Below, one piece after another: positions 17,396 through 26,495 of a DNA stretch of 64,000 bases. The stretch is taken from assembly GCF_001661675.2 (NCBI RefSeq), contig NZ_CP019603.1, positions 62,001 to 126,000 on the forward strand, in the 5' to 3' direction. The DNA is from Croceicoccus marinus. Its GTDB lineage: Bacteria; Pseudomonadota; Alphaproteobacteria; Sphingomonadales; Sphingomonadaceae. Every line of letters starts with the position of its first letter. Position 1 is the first letter of the stretch. Below the pieces are notes generated by a model. The model saw nothing but the letters and a program-made list of their open reading frames with translations, was not told the DNA's origin and ran no database searches. Position numbers and translations under genes: made by a program.

Positions 17396-18535
17396 ATGGG
17401 TGATCCGACGCCGCAGCAATTGATCGACGAAGCGGGGCTGGACCAGGAAATGGCCGCCGGTGTCATGCCCGGCCTTTCCGCCGCGCTGGCCGCTCTTGGG
17501 GAAGAGGGCGGTCTTTCCGAGTCCGGTCATCAGCGAGCCCTTGCGCAGTTTCGCGACAATCTGGCGCGCCTTTCCGCCATTGCGGCTGACCGCAGGGCGC
17601 ATCCGGAGATCGCCGATGTCGAGATTGTGCGCCCAGTCTTCATTCTGGGCCTTCCGCGCTGCGGAACGTCGATCCTTCACGCGCTGATCGGGGCGGACCC
17701 GCAGATCCGCACCCCGCTGCAATGGGAGGTTGCCGCGCCATCGCCGCCGCCCGATGCCGCGACCTTCGATACCGATCCGCGCGCGGACGGGTTCGACGCC
17801 TATGTGCAGGAGAATTTCACCGGCGCCTGGGCCGATGTGCTGAAGGCGCATCCGATCGGATCGCGCATACCGCAGGAATGCGGCATGATCCTTGAGACTG
17901 CGTTTCAGGGGATCAACCCGACGATGCTGTTCCGCTTGCCGTCCTATTACGACTGGTATCGCAAGACGGATACGCGGTTCGGCTATGGCGTGCACAAGAT
18001 GTGGCTGCAGCATCTGGCATGGAAGAATCCGCGCAAGCGCTGGGTGCTGAAGGTGCAGGAACATGCGCACCACCTTGCCGAATTGCTTGCTGTTTATCCC
18101 GACGCGGTGCTGGTGCAGCCGCATCGTGATCCGGTTACGGTCATGGCGTCGATCTCTCGCCTGATCGAAGTGATCCGCTGCGTGTCTTTCGACCGGATCG
18201 ACCGTGACGAACTGGGGCAGGAATTGCTGCACCTGTGGCACGACGGGCAGGCTGCAGCGCTTGCATGGCGCAAGGCCAATCCGCAGGTAAAGGTGCTCGA
18301 CCTTGCCTTTCGCGACCTCATCGCGGACCCGGTCGAGGCGGTACGCAAGATCTATGGCCATGCCGATATCGATTTCACGGGCGAGAGCGAGGAAGCGGTA
18401 TCGCGCTGGTGGCGTGAGCATCCTGCGGACAAGCACGGGCAGCACCGCTACGAGTTGGCGGACTATGGCCTGACGCGCGAGCAGGTCGAGGGTGTTTATG
18501 CCGATTACATTTCTGCCTACAGGCCATATCTGTGA
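17396..18535 (+). CDS. sulfotransferase family protein
   Basis: 379 residues. The PAPS 5'-phosphosulfate loop LGLPRCGTSILH is at 84-95 and the 3'-phosphate segment HRDPVTVMAS near 242, with a conserved His in the acceptor region possible (VHKMWLQH). It would transfer sulfate from PAPS to a hydroxyl. GAGGAA lies before the ATG. The next gene starts inside its stop codon (GTGA overlap). Why a catabolic cluster carries a sulfotransferase is unclear: it could activate a hydroxyl for elimination or detoxify an intermediate. A second member is at 60253. Confidence 0.87.
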   Translation: MGDPTPQQLIDEAGLDQEMAAGVMPGLSAALAALGEEGGLSESGHQRALAQFRDNLARLSAIAADRRAHPEIADVEIVRPVFILGLPRCGTSILHALIGADPQIRTPLQWEVAAPSPPPDAATFDTDPRADGFDAYVQENFTGAWADVLKAHPIGSRIPQECGMILETAFQGINPTMLFRLPSYYDWYRKTDTRFGYGVHKMWLQHLAWKNPRKRWVLKVQEHAHHLAELLAVYPDAVLVQPHRDPVTVMASISRLIEVIRCVSFDRIDRDELGQELLHLWHDGQAAALAWRKANPQVKVLDLAFRDLIADPVEAVRKIYGHADIDFTGESEEAVSRWWREHPADKHGQHRYELADYGLTREQVEGVYADYISAYRPYL

Positions 18536-19695
18536 GCCGCTGGGCCGATTATCTGGCGCAGCTTTCCTCGGCAGAGGACGTGCTTGCCATGCTTCCGGAC
18601 GACGCCGGTCCGGCTGATGTCGCCGAAGCGGAGCGCATGCTTTTCATGGCGCTCGCTTCGGGTTGGCTGACCGCCTTTGCGGATCGCGACAACCCCGATT
18701 TCGTTCCGGCGGTCGGCACCCATTTCAACCTTGTCGGCACCAATCCCGATTTCATTTACGCGGCGGCCTCCATCGATGGCGATGGCAGCTACCTGCTAAC
18801 GGGCGAGCGCGGTGAAAGCCTTTTCGTGCAGATGGATATCACGGCAGGCGGCCTAGGCGTGATGGATGCGTTGGGGCCATCGCTGGGGACGGTCGATTTC
18901 GACGATCTTGCGGTGGATGGGGAAGGGCGCTTTTCCCTGATGTTGAGCCATGAACGGCCTGCGGGCTGGAGCGGCGACTGGCGTCATCTCGATCCCTCGG
19001 CTCGATCGCTCTCCCTCCGTCAGGCCAGCTATGACTGGGGTGCGGAAAGGGAAGCGCGAATTGCCATTGAACGGACCGACATCGCCCATTCTCCCCGTCG
19101 GTGGACGCAAAGGGAAATCGGCGAGCGGCTGATGGCGCTATGCGGGTATCCCAAGCGGATCGGGACCATGTCCCTTGGCTTTATTGCTGCGCAACAACAA
19201 AAGGGTTTGTGGAACGCGGTCGAACATGACGACTGGGCGGGACGCGGCGGCGTTGAGGGGCAGCATTATTACCAGGGCCTGTTCCGGCTAGAACCTGGTA
19301 GCGCCCTGTTGCTGGAAAGCGCATTGCCCGATGCGGTGCGCTACTGGAACGTGCAATTGAACGACATGCGCTGGAACACGATCGATTGGATGAACCGTCA
19401 GTCGAGCCTGAATGGCGGGCAGGCGAGTATCGATGCCGATGGCAGGTTTCGCGCAGTGATCGCCTTGGATGATCCGGGCATCGCCAACTGGCTGGACCCG
19501 GGCGGTTATTCGGAAGGCTCGATCATGCTGCGCTGGAGCGGGGCGAGCAGTGGGCCGGAGCCGAGCCTGACCGTCGTTCCCCTCGACAAGCTTGATGCGC
19601 GGCTGCCTCCGGAGACGATACGGATTTCGCCAGCGGAAAGGCAAGAGGCCCTGCGCGCGCGCCGCCGTTCCGTGCAGATGCGCCGCCGTTGGTAG
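18532..19695 (+). CDS. DUF1214-type protein
   Basis: 387 residues starting at a GTG that overlaps the sulfotransferase stop. I see no transmembrane or signal segment. The C-terminal half has a WNVQLNDMRWNTIDWMNRQ strand-helix and the GSALLLESALPDAVRYWNV block that recalls DUF1214 proteins, often found near sulfotransferases and lipid or steroid genes. The function is unknown. Tight coupling with the sulfotransferase suggests a shared substrate. Confidence 0.68.
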   Translation: MSRWADYLAQLSSAEDVLAMLPDDAGPADVAEAERMLFMALASGWLTAFADRDNPDFVPAVGTHFNLVGTNPDFIYAAASIDGDGSYLLTGERGESLFVQMDITAGGLGVMDALGPSLGTVDFDDLAVDGEGRFSLMLSHERPAGWSGDWRHLDPSARSLSLRQASYDWGAEREARIAIERTDIAHSPRRWTQREIGERLMALCGYPKRIGTMSLGFIAAQQQKGLWNAVEHDDWAGRGGVEGQHYYQGLFRLEPGSALLLESALPDAVRYWNVQLNDMRWNTIDWMNRQSSLNGGQASIDADGRFRAVIALDDPGIANWLDPGGYSEGSIMLRWSGASSGPEPSLTVVPLDKLDARLPPETIRISPAERQEALRARRRSVQMRRRW

Positions 19696-19705
19696 CAGAG
19701 CGCCG

Positions 19706-20485
19706 TCAGGCCGAGCCGAGCTTCTCCGCGCCGCCCGTCAGCACATCGTCGCCCATGCGCGCACGGGCCTGTTCCTCGTCCGCAAGGCCTTGGGCGGTGG
19801 GGTGCTGGACATCGTCCTTCGTCAACCTGCCGGTCAGCCTGTCCCAATGCGTGACCAGCAGGTCGTCGCGTTCGACGAGGTCTGACAGCGCAAGTTCCGG
19901 CGCGTCTTTCCAACCCTGCCAGCTGTCGGAGGAATTGACCTTGTAGATGCCGACATAACTATATCGCGGCGTGGTGGGGATCATCTGTCCATGGCTGCGA
20001 AACGCCAGCAGGGCTGCGCTGTGAACGCCCGGACGGCGCACGGCGGCAGGCAGATAGCTGTCGGCATACCATTCGCGCAATTCGGCGTCCTTGCCCGGTG
20101 CGGCATTGAACTGTTCGAACACGACGCCGCCCGAATGTTCGATTTCGGGGTCGTTGTTCCGGAATGCCAGCGGATAATAGTGATAATCCTCAAGCACGCT
20201 GTCATCGATGGCGGTGGTGACCATCATGCGGCTGGTCAGCGCATTCTCCCAATGCTCGCGCGAGAAACGTTCGGGATCGAATACATCGTAAAGGGCGAAA
20301 TACTGCCAGTCATATTCCGGCGGGATGTCCATCGGCTGATGCGGACTGCGGCTGAAACGCTGCGCGGTGACAGAGCCGCGGAATCGCAGTGCATCGCGGA
20401 TGTGGATGTTGGTGTACCAGTCGTCGAGGTCAGCCTCGCGCCCCGGACGCGCCTTGGTCAGTACGACGAGGACCGCTTCGATCAT
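19706..20485 (-). CDS. tandem EthD/ABM-like ferredoxin-fold protein
   Basis: 259 residues made of two similar halves. The first has VLTKARPGREADLDDWY plus IHI and the second FEQFNAAPGKDAELREWY plus YLPAAVRRPG, each a strand-helix unit of the EthD/ABM dimeric alpha-beta barrel class. The duplication would give one chain the shape of a normal dimer. I set the start at MIEAVL, just after the SDR stop; the open frame continues upstream into the SDR and is not coding. Role unknown; last gene of the PQQ dehydrogenase operon. Confidence 0.72.
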   Translation of the reverse strand: MIEAVLVVLTKARPGREADLDDWYTNIHIRDALRFRGSVTAQRFSRSPHQPMDIPPEYDWQYFALYDVFDPERFSREHWENALTSRMMVTTAIDDSVLEDYHYYPLAFRNNDPEIEHSGGVVFEQFNAAPGKDAELREWYADSYLPAAVRRPGVHSAALLAFRSHGQMIPTTPRYSYVGIYKVNSSDSWQGWKDAPELALSDLVERDDLLVTHWDRLTGRLTKDDVQHPTAQGLADEEQARARMGDDVLTGGAEKLGSA

Positions 20486-20490
20486 GCCTG

Positions 20491-21324
20491 CTATCCGCCA
20501 ACGCGGGTAAAGGGCATGTGCGGCGCGCCCATCGTTTCGCGATAGGAGATCGGCTGCTTCCCGTCGAGATCGCTGACTCCGTAACGCGCGCCCATTTCGG
20601 CCCCGATCAGCGCCTGCCCGGTGAAGGACATTATCCTGGGGTCGGCGTACAGGGCTTGCAGTACGCGCGCGGCGAATTCGGGCGTCTCCCATTGGGGAAG
20701 GCTTTCGCGCATGTCGGGGGGCAGCATGTCGGCAGGCATGGCTTTCACCGCATCGGTCAGGATGAAGCCCGGCCAATAGGAAATCGCGGCCACGCCGTGC
20801 GGGGCAAGGTCGACCGCCATGTCGGCCATCATCTTGTCGGTTCCGGCCTTGGCCGCGCCATAGGCGGCCCCGTGGAAATAGGACACCGCGCCATAAAACG
20901 AAATGCTCGCGATCAGGCCCTTGCCCGCCTTGGCCATCATCGGTGCCGCATGCCACGAGGATACATAGTTGGAGCGAAGACCGACATCGATCATGTCGAC
21001 AAGGTGCAAAGGCTTTTCCCAGAACGGACCGGGCGCGATCAGGTCCATCGCATGCACCGCCGCGGCATTGTTGACCAATATGTCGATCCGGCCTGCTTCA
21101 TCCTTGATCCGGGCGAAGGCACTGGCGACCGATGCGTCGTCGGCATGGTCGCATGCGATGGCAATCGGCTTGCCGCCGCGGTCCGCGATTTCGCCGGACA
21201 CCGCCGCCAGATCCGCCTCGTTCCGGCCCGTCACCACCACGGTAGCGCCATCGGCTCCGAACTCGCGGGCGATACCCCGGCCAAGGCCCCTTGTTGCTCC
21301 GGTAACGACTGCGACAATGCTCAT
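20491..21324 (-). CDS. SDR family oxidoreductase
   Basis: A 277-residue SDR with cofactor loop TGATRGLG at 8-15, Arg34 after the second strand, NNAA at 85-88, Ser142 and Tyr155/Lys159 (YGAAK). A long C-terminal tail with proline-rich turns may form the substrate lid. It overlaps the PQQ dehydrogenase stop by four bases (ATGA). Probably reduces or oxidises an intermediate of the same pathway. Confidence 0.86.
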   Translation of the reverse strand: MSIVAVVTGATRGLGRGIAREFGADGATVVVTGRNEADLAAVSGEIADRGGKPIAIACDHADDASVASAFARIKDEAGRIDILVNNAAAVHAMDLIAPGPFWEKPLHLVDMIDVGLRSNYVSSWHAAPMMAKAGKGLIASISFYGAVSYFHGAAYGAAKAGTDKMMADMAVDLAPHGVAAISYWPGFILTDAVKAMPADMLPPDMRESLPQWETPEFAARVLQALYADPRIMSFTGQALIGAEMGARYGVSDLDGKQPISYRETMGAPHMPFTRVGG

Positions 21325-23684
21325 TTTTTCTCCCCCTGTACCCGAGTGCCCTGCGGCAACGCATAGGCAATCAGCTCGTTGCTATATCCCGACAATATGC
21401 CGCCATGTCCGCCGGCGGCGATCACAACGAATTGCCGACCGGACCGGTCGGACCAGTAGGTCATGGGCGTGGCATTGCCGCCCGCCGGTAGTCGTCCATG
21501 CCAAAGCTCCTTGCCCGACCGAAGTTCATAGGCGCGGATCATGTGTTCCTGCGTGGCACCGATGAAGGCCAGTCCGCTGCCCGTGACCACGCCGCCGCCG
21601 ATATTGGGCACGCCCATCGGGATCGGTATGCCAAGCGGCATCATCAGCGGGCCGCTATCGCGCGCCGTGCCGAACGGCTTTTGCCAAAGCAGCTTGCCCG
21701 AAACGAGGTCGACAGCGCTGACGAGCCCGTAGGGCGGCTCTGTACAGGGCGCGACGAGCAGGGACAGGAACGGCGCAACCGAGGCTGCATAGGGTGTCCC
21801 CGTTTGTGCCACGGGCCCTGCAACGTTTTCGTAACTTGGGACCGCAACGGGCTTCAGGCCGATCCTGTCGGCTTCTTCGCGCGGTATCAGGCGGTTGTAG
21901 TTCAGGACATGCGACGAATTCACGAATGCGATGCCCTGCACCGGATCGACAGCGATGCTGCCCCAGTTGTTGCCGCCCAGAGAGCCCGGCCAGATGATCG
22001 ACGCGCGGTCGGTCTCGATCGGAGTCATGTGCCCGTCGAAACGCGCCTGCCGGAACTTCAGGCGACACCATGCCTGATCTACCAGCGCCATGCCCCACAT
22101 GCTGCGCTCGCTTGGCCGCGGCCCTTCGAAACTGGGCAGGCCGACCGAGAACGGCTGCGTGGGCGACGCGCGGTCGCCATCTGCCTTCGAAGGCGTCACC
22201 GGCAATTCGGCAACCTCGGCGATGGGCTCTCCCGTGCGGCGGTCTAGCATGAACAGCTCGCCCCGCTTCGTCGGCTGCAGCAGGGCAGGGCGGCCGTCGG
22301 GCAGATCGAACAGGACAGGCTGCGATCCGACATCGTAGTCCCAGATATCGTGATGGGCCGTCTGGAAATGCCAGCGCGGCCGGCCGGTTTCAGCATCCAG
22401 CGCAACTACGCTGGTCGAGTATCTCTCCATTTCCGGCGTGCGGTGCAGCCCCGTATAATCCGGGGTGGCATTGCCCATCGGTACATAGACCATGCCCAGC
22501 TCTTCATCGGCGCTCATCACGCTCCAGCTGTTGGGCGTACCTGGGGTATAGGTCTCGCCCGGCGCAGGCTCGCCCATCCGGTCGGGGGCGCCCATGTCCC
22601 ATGCCCATGCCAGCTTTCCGGTGATGGCATCATAGGCGCGGATCACGCCTGAAGGCTCGCCGACCATCTGGCCGTCGGTGACCCAACCGCCGATCACCAG
22701 CTTCCCCGAAACGAGCGTGGGCGGTGAGGAAACGTGGTAATAGCCCGTCGGGGCCTTGCTCATGCCGCGTAGCAGATCGACTTCACCTTCTTTGCCAAAA
22801 TCGGTGCAGGGCTGCCCTGTCTGCGGGTCGAGGGCGATCAGGCGGCTGTCGATAGTCGCGGTGTAGATCCGCGCGGCACAGCTTTCGCCGGCTGCCGCAT
22901 CGGGCGCCGCGAAGTAAGTGACGCCCCTGCATGTCTGGCCGAAAACCCCGGTCGCGTCGGCATGGGCTTCAAAGCGCCAGATCTGCTTACCGCTTTCGGG
23001 ATCGAGGGCGATGACGTCATTATAGCCGGTGCAGACATACAGCCGGTCGTCAACCATCAGCGGGGTTGCCTGAAAAGGCGCGGGCTGACCGTTCGGTTCT
23101 CGCCCGGTCGAATAGCGCCACACCTCTTGCAGCGCACCGACATTGGCAGGGGTGATCTGGTCAAGGGGCGAAAAGCGGCGTCCTGCCTGCAGATTCCCGT
23201 AATGATGCCATTCGCCGTCGCGCGCAGATGCGGGCGCTCCGGCCAGACCGGCAAGATCGGTGCCGCCGGTGATACGGTCGTTCCAGAAAGTCCACGAAAG
23301 CCCCGCAAGCAGACCCAGAAGCGCCACGCCCAACATTCCGCCGCTGATCCGCGTGACGGGGACGACGCCCAGCGATCGCCGCACCCATGGGGTAAGCAGC
23401 CAGATGCCGATGACCGTAAGCAAGCCCATCCGGCCCAGCAGTGGCCAGAAGGCGAAGCCCGCTTCCCAAACCGACCATGCCAGCGAAAGGGTCCATATGG
23501 CGGCATAGACATAAAGCGCTCTTGCCGATTGACGCCAAAGCAATCCGGCGACGGCAATGAATGCCAGACCGCCAGCCACATAATATGGCGAACCGCCCGC
23601 CAGCAGAAGTTGTGCGCCGATCCAGATCAGACTGATGCCCAGAAGCAGCACCAGTATTGCCAGCAAACGATTTAACCAGGTCAC
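21321..23684 (-). CDS. membrane-bound PQQ-dependent dehydrogenase, glucose dehydrogenase (Gcd) type
   Basis: 787 residues, close to E. coli Gcd in length. Four to five hydrophobic helices occupy residues 1-140, then a periplasmic eight-bladed propeller with PQQ-enzyme repeats (VIALDPESGKQIW, LIALDPQTGQP, VVALDAETGRPRW, MLDRRTGEP). The active-site features of Gcd are visible: HHDIWDYDVGSQP carries the catalytic Asp, and PTKRGELF the PQQ-contacting Lys. It oxidises an alcohol, polyol or sugar in the periplasm and reduces ubiquinone. The start is GTG with no strong Shine-Dalgarno. The substrate in this cluster is probably not glucose. Confidence 0.9.
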   Translation of the reverse strand: MTWLNRLLAILVLLLGISLIWIGAQLLLAGGSPYYVAGGLAFIAVAGLLWRQSARALYVYAAIWTLSLAWSVWEAGFAFWPLLGRMGLLTVIGIWLLTPWVRRSLGVVPVTRISGGMLGVALLGLLAGLSWTFWNDRITGGTDLAGLAGAPASARDGEWHHYGNLQAGRRFSPLDQITPANVGALQEVWRYSTGREPNGQPAPFQATPLMVDDRLYVCTGYNDVIALDPESGKQIWRFEAHADATGVFGQTCRGVTYFAAPDAAAGESCAARIYTATIDSRLIALDPQTGQPCTDFGKEGEVDLLRGMSKAPTGYYHVSSPPTLVSGKLVIGGWVTDGQMVGEPSGVIRAYDAITGKLAWAWDMGAPDRMGEPAPGETYTPGTPNSWSVMSADEELGMVYVPMGNATPDYTGLHRTPEMERYSTSVVALDAETGRPRWHFQTAHHDIWDYDVGSQPVLFDLPDGRPALLQPTKRGELFMLDRRTGEPIAEVAELPVTPSKADGDRASPTQPFSVGLPSFEGPRPSERSMWGMALVDQAWCRLKFRQARFDGHMTPIETDRASIIWPGSLGGNNWGSIAVDPVQGIAFVNSSHVLNYNRLIPREEADRIGLKPVAVPSYENVAGPVAQTGTPYAASVAPFLSLLVAPCTEPPYGLVSAVDLVSGKLLWQKPFGTARDSGPLMMPLGIPIPMGVPNIGGGVVTGSGLAFIGATQEHMIRAYELRSGKELWHGRLPAGGNATPMTYWSDRSGRQFVVIAAGGHGGILSGYSNELIAYALPQGTRVQGEKK

Positions 23685-23711
23685 TTCGTTGCAATCTCAC
23701 TTTTATGCGGA

Positions 23712-24488
23712 TCAGGGCACAAGTGCACTGGGGCCACCGAACGCCATGCGTGCGATCACGGCGGGGGCGATATTGATCGCTAGGAAAGTCACCTGAAAAA
23801 GCAATACCATGCCCCACAGCCGAGCCCATTCCCGGCCGAGGCCGGCGGGCTTGGTCGCTGCGCCAAGGCGAACCTCATGCGCCATGAATCCTTGTGGATC
23901 GCGATCGGCAAGCATCCCGACGAACCAGCCAGCCCACAGACCGATGAGCAGGGGGAAAACGAGCGGCAACCGTCCCTGTTCGCTTTCCAGCGCTGGTCCC
24001 ACCACCGAATCATAGGTCCACCAGCCGTTGGCGACTGAACTGCCCTCGACATAGATCTGATAGGCAAGGAAGAGCGGAAACGCGGTCATGAACGATAGCG
24101 CATAGGCCGATCGAGCAGGGAATTTGCGCTTGAGGAACAGCACCAGCGAGGTCAGCAAGGGAATCGAGACGGCAAACCACCATCCCCAGCTGAACGGCAT
24201 GAACAGCGGCTTCACCGGCGTCGTATAGGCCATCTCGCCCCAGAATGGCAGGCGCGCGAATTGGGGGTTCCATGCGACATAGGCGCCCCAGTCACCGAAA
24301 AATTCCTGCCAGAAACCGCTTGAGGCTGCGATCAGCATCAGACCGAAAAGCGGGATGCGGCGGTTCTTCACCGCAAGCGCCGCGGCCGCCAGAAGCAGCG
24401 CACTCCACAGATAGATGCTGCCGATTTCCATCACCCATGGATTGACGGGGTCGCCCATCGTCTGGGCGGCGAGCGCCTCAGGACTCAT
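23712..24488 (-). CDS. polytopic membrane protein, possibly AveC-like spirocyclase family
   Basis: 258 residues with about six hydrophobic segments, the first at 18-36 and the last near 225-245. Trp- and Tyr-rich loops (GDWGAYVAWNPQF, MPFSWGWWFAVSIP, VANGWWTYDSVVG) recall the AveC-like membrane protein family, which is common in mycobacteria and scattered elsewhere; that match is from memory and unconfirmed. The start MSPEAL overlaps the NTF2-like gene stop by four bases (ATGA). Between an NTF2-like protein and a PQQ dehydrogenase, it may act on the same lipophilic compound in the membrane. Confidence 0.6.
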   Translation of the reverse strand: MSPEALAAQTMGDPVNPWVMEIGSIYLWSALLLAAAALAVKNRRIPLFGLMLIAASSGFWQEFFGDWGAYVAWNPQFARLPFWGEMAYTTPVKPLFMPFSWGWWFAVSIPLLTSLVLFLKRKFPARSAYALSFMTAFPLFLAYQIYVEGSSVANGWWTYDSVVGPALESEQGRLPLVFPLLIGLWAGWFVGMLADRDPQGFMAHEVRLGAATKPAGLGREWARLWGMVLLFQVTFLAINIAPAVIARMAFGGPSALVP

Positions 24489-24937
24489 CGCGCCATTGCC
24501 TTGATGTGTTCGGGAAGGTTGTGGTTGTAGCATTTCTTTTCGTAGAGGCCGGAAATGCGCCAGCCGTTCTGGGTGCGGCGGAACTGGTGGATGTACCACA
24601 GGCCGAAGAAGATTGTCTGGGGCTGCCCATCATCGCCGGGAACGACCATCGGGTTTGTGCAGACCGACCGCGTTTCGCAGCGATCACCGTCAAAGCTGTA
24701 TTGCGTGGTCGAAACCGCATGCTGCGACATCGGCACGGGCCCAAGACTGGCTGCGAGGAACGACTTGATATCGGCCAGCGAACCTTTGACGCCGACCATT
24801 TCGCTATAGTCGATTACGGCATCATCGGTGAAATAGCCGTCAAGGGCATCGAAGTCCTTGTTGTCCACGGCATAGCAATATCCCACCATCAGGTCCTGAA
24901 TCTCGAACCTGTCCGACATTTCTTCGATCGAAAGCAC
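24485..24937 (-). CDS. NTF2-like (SnoaL-type) protein
   Basis: 150 residues with the NTF2-like fold: an N-terminal helix with FEIQDLMVGYCYAVDNKDFDALDGYF, an acidic pocket segment DDAVIDYSEM, and a C-terminal strand GWRISGLYEKKCYN. It heads the leftward operon containing the membrane protein and PQQ dehydrogenase. Family members isomerise or hydrate cyclic compounds; the exact reaction is unknown. Confidence 0.78.
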   Translation of the reverse strand: MLSIEEMSDRFEIQDLMVGYCYAVDNKDFDALDGYFTDDAVIDYSEMVGVKGSLADIKSFLAASLGPVPMSQHAVSTTQYSFDGDRCETRSVCTNPMVVPGDDGQPQTIFFGLWYIHQFRRTQNGWRISGLYEKKCYNHNLPEHIKAMAR

Positions 24938-24964
24938 GGCAGTCTCCCTTCTGTCCGCTTATGC

Positions 24965-24976
24965 CACATGAATGTG
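24965..24976. promoter_or_regulatory. short palindrome CACATgaATGTG in a divergent promoter region
   Basis: A perfect 5-bp inverted repeat with 2-bp spacer lies 28 bp upstream of the NTF2-like gene start at 24937, in the 193-bp gap facing the divergent gene at 25131. It could be an operator, but such short palindromes arise by chance; no regulator is adjacent. Confidence 0.2.
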
Positions 24977-25130
24977 CGGGTAATCGCCGGTCTGTTCCTG
25001 CCGATTGGTAGGTTGCAGACCGCAGCATGGAATTGAAAAGGGCCGCGATCGACGGCCGTATCCCTCTTCGGGCCTGGTCAGACGTATCCCTACGCTGCAA
25101 GATCGCAGCTCGACATAATGGAGAGTTTTT

Positions 25131-25661
25131 ATGGCTGGACGGATCCCGCCCTTCACACTGGATGATTTCAAGCTTTCGCCCGAAAAGCGTGCCGAGATTT
25201 GCGAAGGCCTGACCGAACGTCAAACGTTCATGGTCAACCAGTGGATGAACCTGCACGACAAGCTGAACGTAGGCGACTGGTCCGGATTCGACGAGTTCAT
25301 GGACAAGGACAAGATGACCTACGACAATCCGAACCGGCCCGATCTGGGGACGTTCGAAGAGTGGAACAGCTCGCCCCGCGCGCTTTTCACTACGTTCCCG
25401 CCGTCGGTCTACCGCACGCTCAAAGCATGGGGCCGTGGCGACGACGAGATCTGCGTCCTGTGCCACCACCACGGCAAGCACACGGGCGGCCCCTACATGG
25501 GTGTTCAGCCGACGGGCAATCAGCTCGACGTGCTCTGGTTCAGCTGGATCAAGTTCGACGGCGACAAGATCGTGCACATCTATTCCATCTCGGACGTGCT
25601 TTCGATGCTGATCGACCTTGAAGTGATCGAGGCTCCGCAGCCGGTCGATCCCTACAAGTAA
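25131..25661 (+). CDS. NTF2/SnoaL-like protein, single-gene unit
   Basis: 176 residues, NTF2-like: WMNLHDKLNVGDWSGFDEFM forms the N-terminal helical pair, and LDVLWFSWIKFDGDKIVHIYSISD the terminal strands, close to the ester cyclase/SnoaL pattern. GGAG lies 8 nt before the ATG. It stands alone on the plus strand and is followed at once by a strong terminator hairpin, so it is probably well expressed on its own. Function unknown. Confidence 0.8.
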   Translation: MAGRIPPFTLDDFKLSPEKRAEICEGLTERQTFMVNQWMNLHDKLNVGDWSGFDEFMDKDKMTYDNPNRPDLGTFEEWNSSPRALFTTFPPSVYRTLKAWGRGDDEICVLCHHHGKHTGGPYMGVQPTGNQLDVLWFSWIKFDGDKIVHIYSISDVLSMLIDLEVIEAPQPVDPYK

Positions 25662-25674
25662 GGCAGCGCCAGTC

Positions 25675-25718
25675 ATGACGCGAAAGGGGGGCAATTCTGC
25701 CCCCCTTTTTCGCGTCAT
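25675..25718. terminator. strong bidirectional terminator
   Basis: ATGACGCGAAAGGGGGGCA (25675-25693) pairs with TGCCCCCCttTTTCGCGTCAT (25698-25718), a 19-bp stem with a two-T bulge and a 4-nt loop. An A-run on one arm and a T-run on the other let it end transcripts from both sides: the plus-strand NTF2-like gene and the convergent 14-gene operon. Confidence 0.85.
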
Positions 25719-25742
25719 AGCGCGACCGGCCGCGTCGCTGGG

Positions 25743-26495
25743 TTAGAGGCTGAAACCGCCATCCACGATGATCGTCTGGCCAGTAATATACGACGCCCGG
25801 TCCGAGGCGAGGAAGCGAACCGCTTCAGCCACGTCCTCACCGTTGCCAAAGCGGCGCAGGGCGATCGTCTTCTTCTGCTGTTCCCAGATTTCAGGCGTGT
25901 AGAGCCTCTTGACGAATTCTGCGCCAAGGCCGGCGTCGATGATTCCGGGCGCCACCATATTGGCGCGGATACCAAACTTGCCTTCTTCCTTGGCGATTGC
26001 GCGGCCCAGCGCTTCCATGCCTGCCTTGGGAACCGAAGATAGCGCATCGCCGGGCGGGAAGGTGTAGTTTGCGACCGACACAACGATCACGAAATTACCG
26101 CTTCCTTGCTGGCGGAACACGGGCAGTGCTGCTGCAACGACGCGCATCAGGCCGAGCAATTCGGTCTCGATCACCTCGCGCCACTGGGGTTCCTCAATCC
26201 GGCTGACGAAAGGCTGTTCGATGGCGACACCCGATGCAAATACCACCGCATCGATCCGCCCAAAATGATCACTCGCCGCCGCGATAGCCGAACTCACGGA
26301 CACAGGCTCGGTCAGGTCGCACGGCACCGGCCAGCCCTCGCAGAATTCCGGCAATTGAGTGGCAAGCTCTTCAGCGGCCGATTTGTTCGAGCGATAGGAA
26401 AGCGCAATCCCATCAAAATCCTGCGCAAGTGCGTGCGCGCAGGCCCGGCCGAGGCCACCGGTCGCGCCGATGACGAATGCTGTCCTCCCGCTCAT
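25743..26495 (-). CDS. SDR-like protein lacking the catalytic tyrosine
   Basis: 250 residues with an SDR fold: cofactor loop GATGGLG at 10-16, Asp60-Leu61, Ser140, and the C-terminal ITGQTIIVDGG. In the YxxxK motif the Tyr position is Ser153 (SSVPK, Lys157 kept), and NNAG is replaced by FASG. It may use a different acid, catalyse a non-redox step, or be a binding protein. It overlaps the hydrolase stop by four bases and is the last gene of the 14-gene operon. Confidence 0.8.
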   Translation of the reverse strand: MSGRTAFVIGATGGLGRACAHALAQDFDGIALSYRSNKSAAEELATQLPEFCEGWPVPCDLTEPVSVSSAIAAASDHFGRIDAVVFASGVAIEQPFVSRIEEPQWREVIETELLGLMRVVAAALPVFRQQGSGNFVIVVSVANYTFPPGDALSSVPKAGMEALGRAIAKEEGKFGIRANMVAPGIIDAGLGAEFVKRLYTPEIWEQQKKTIALRRFGNGEDVAEAVRFLASDRASYITGQTIIVDGGFSL

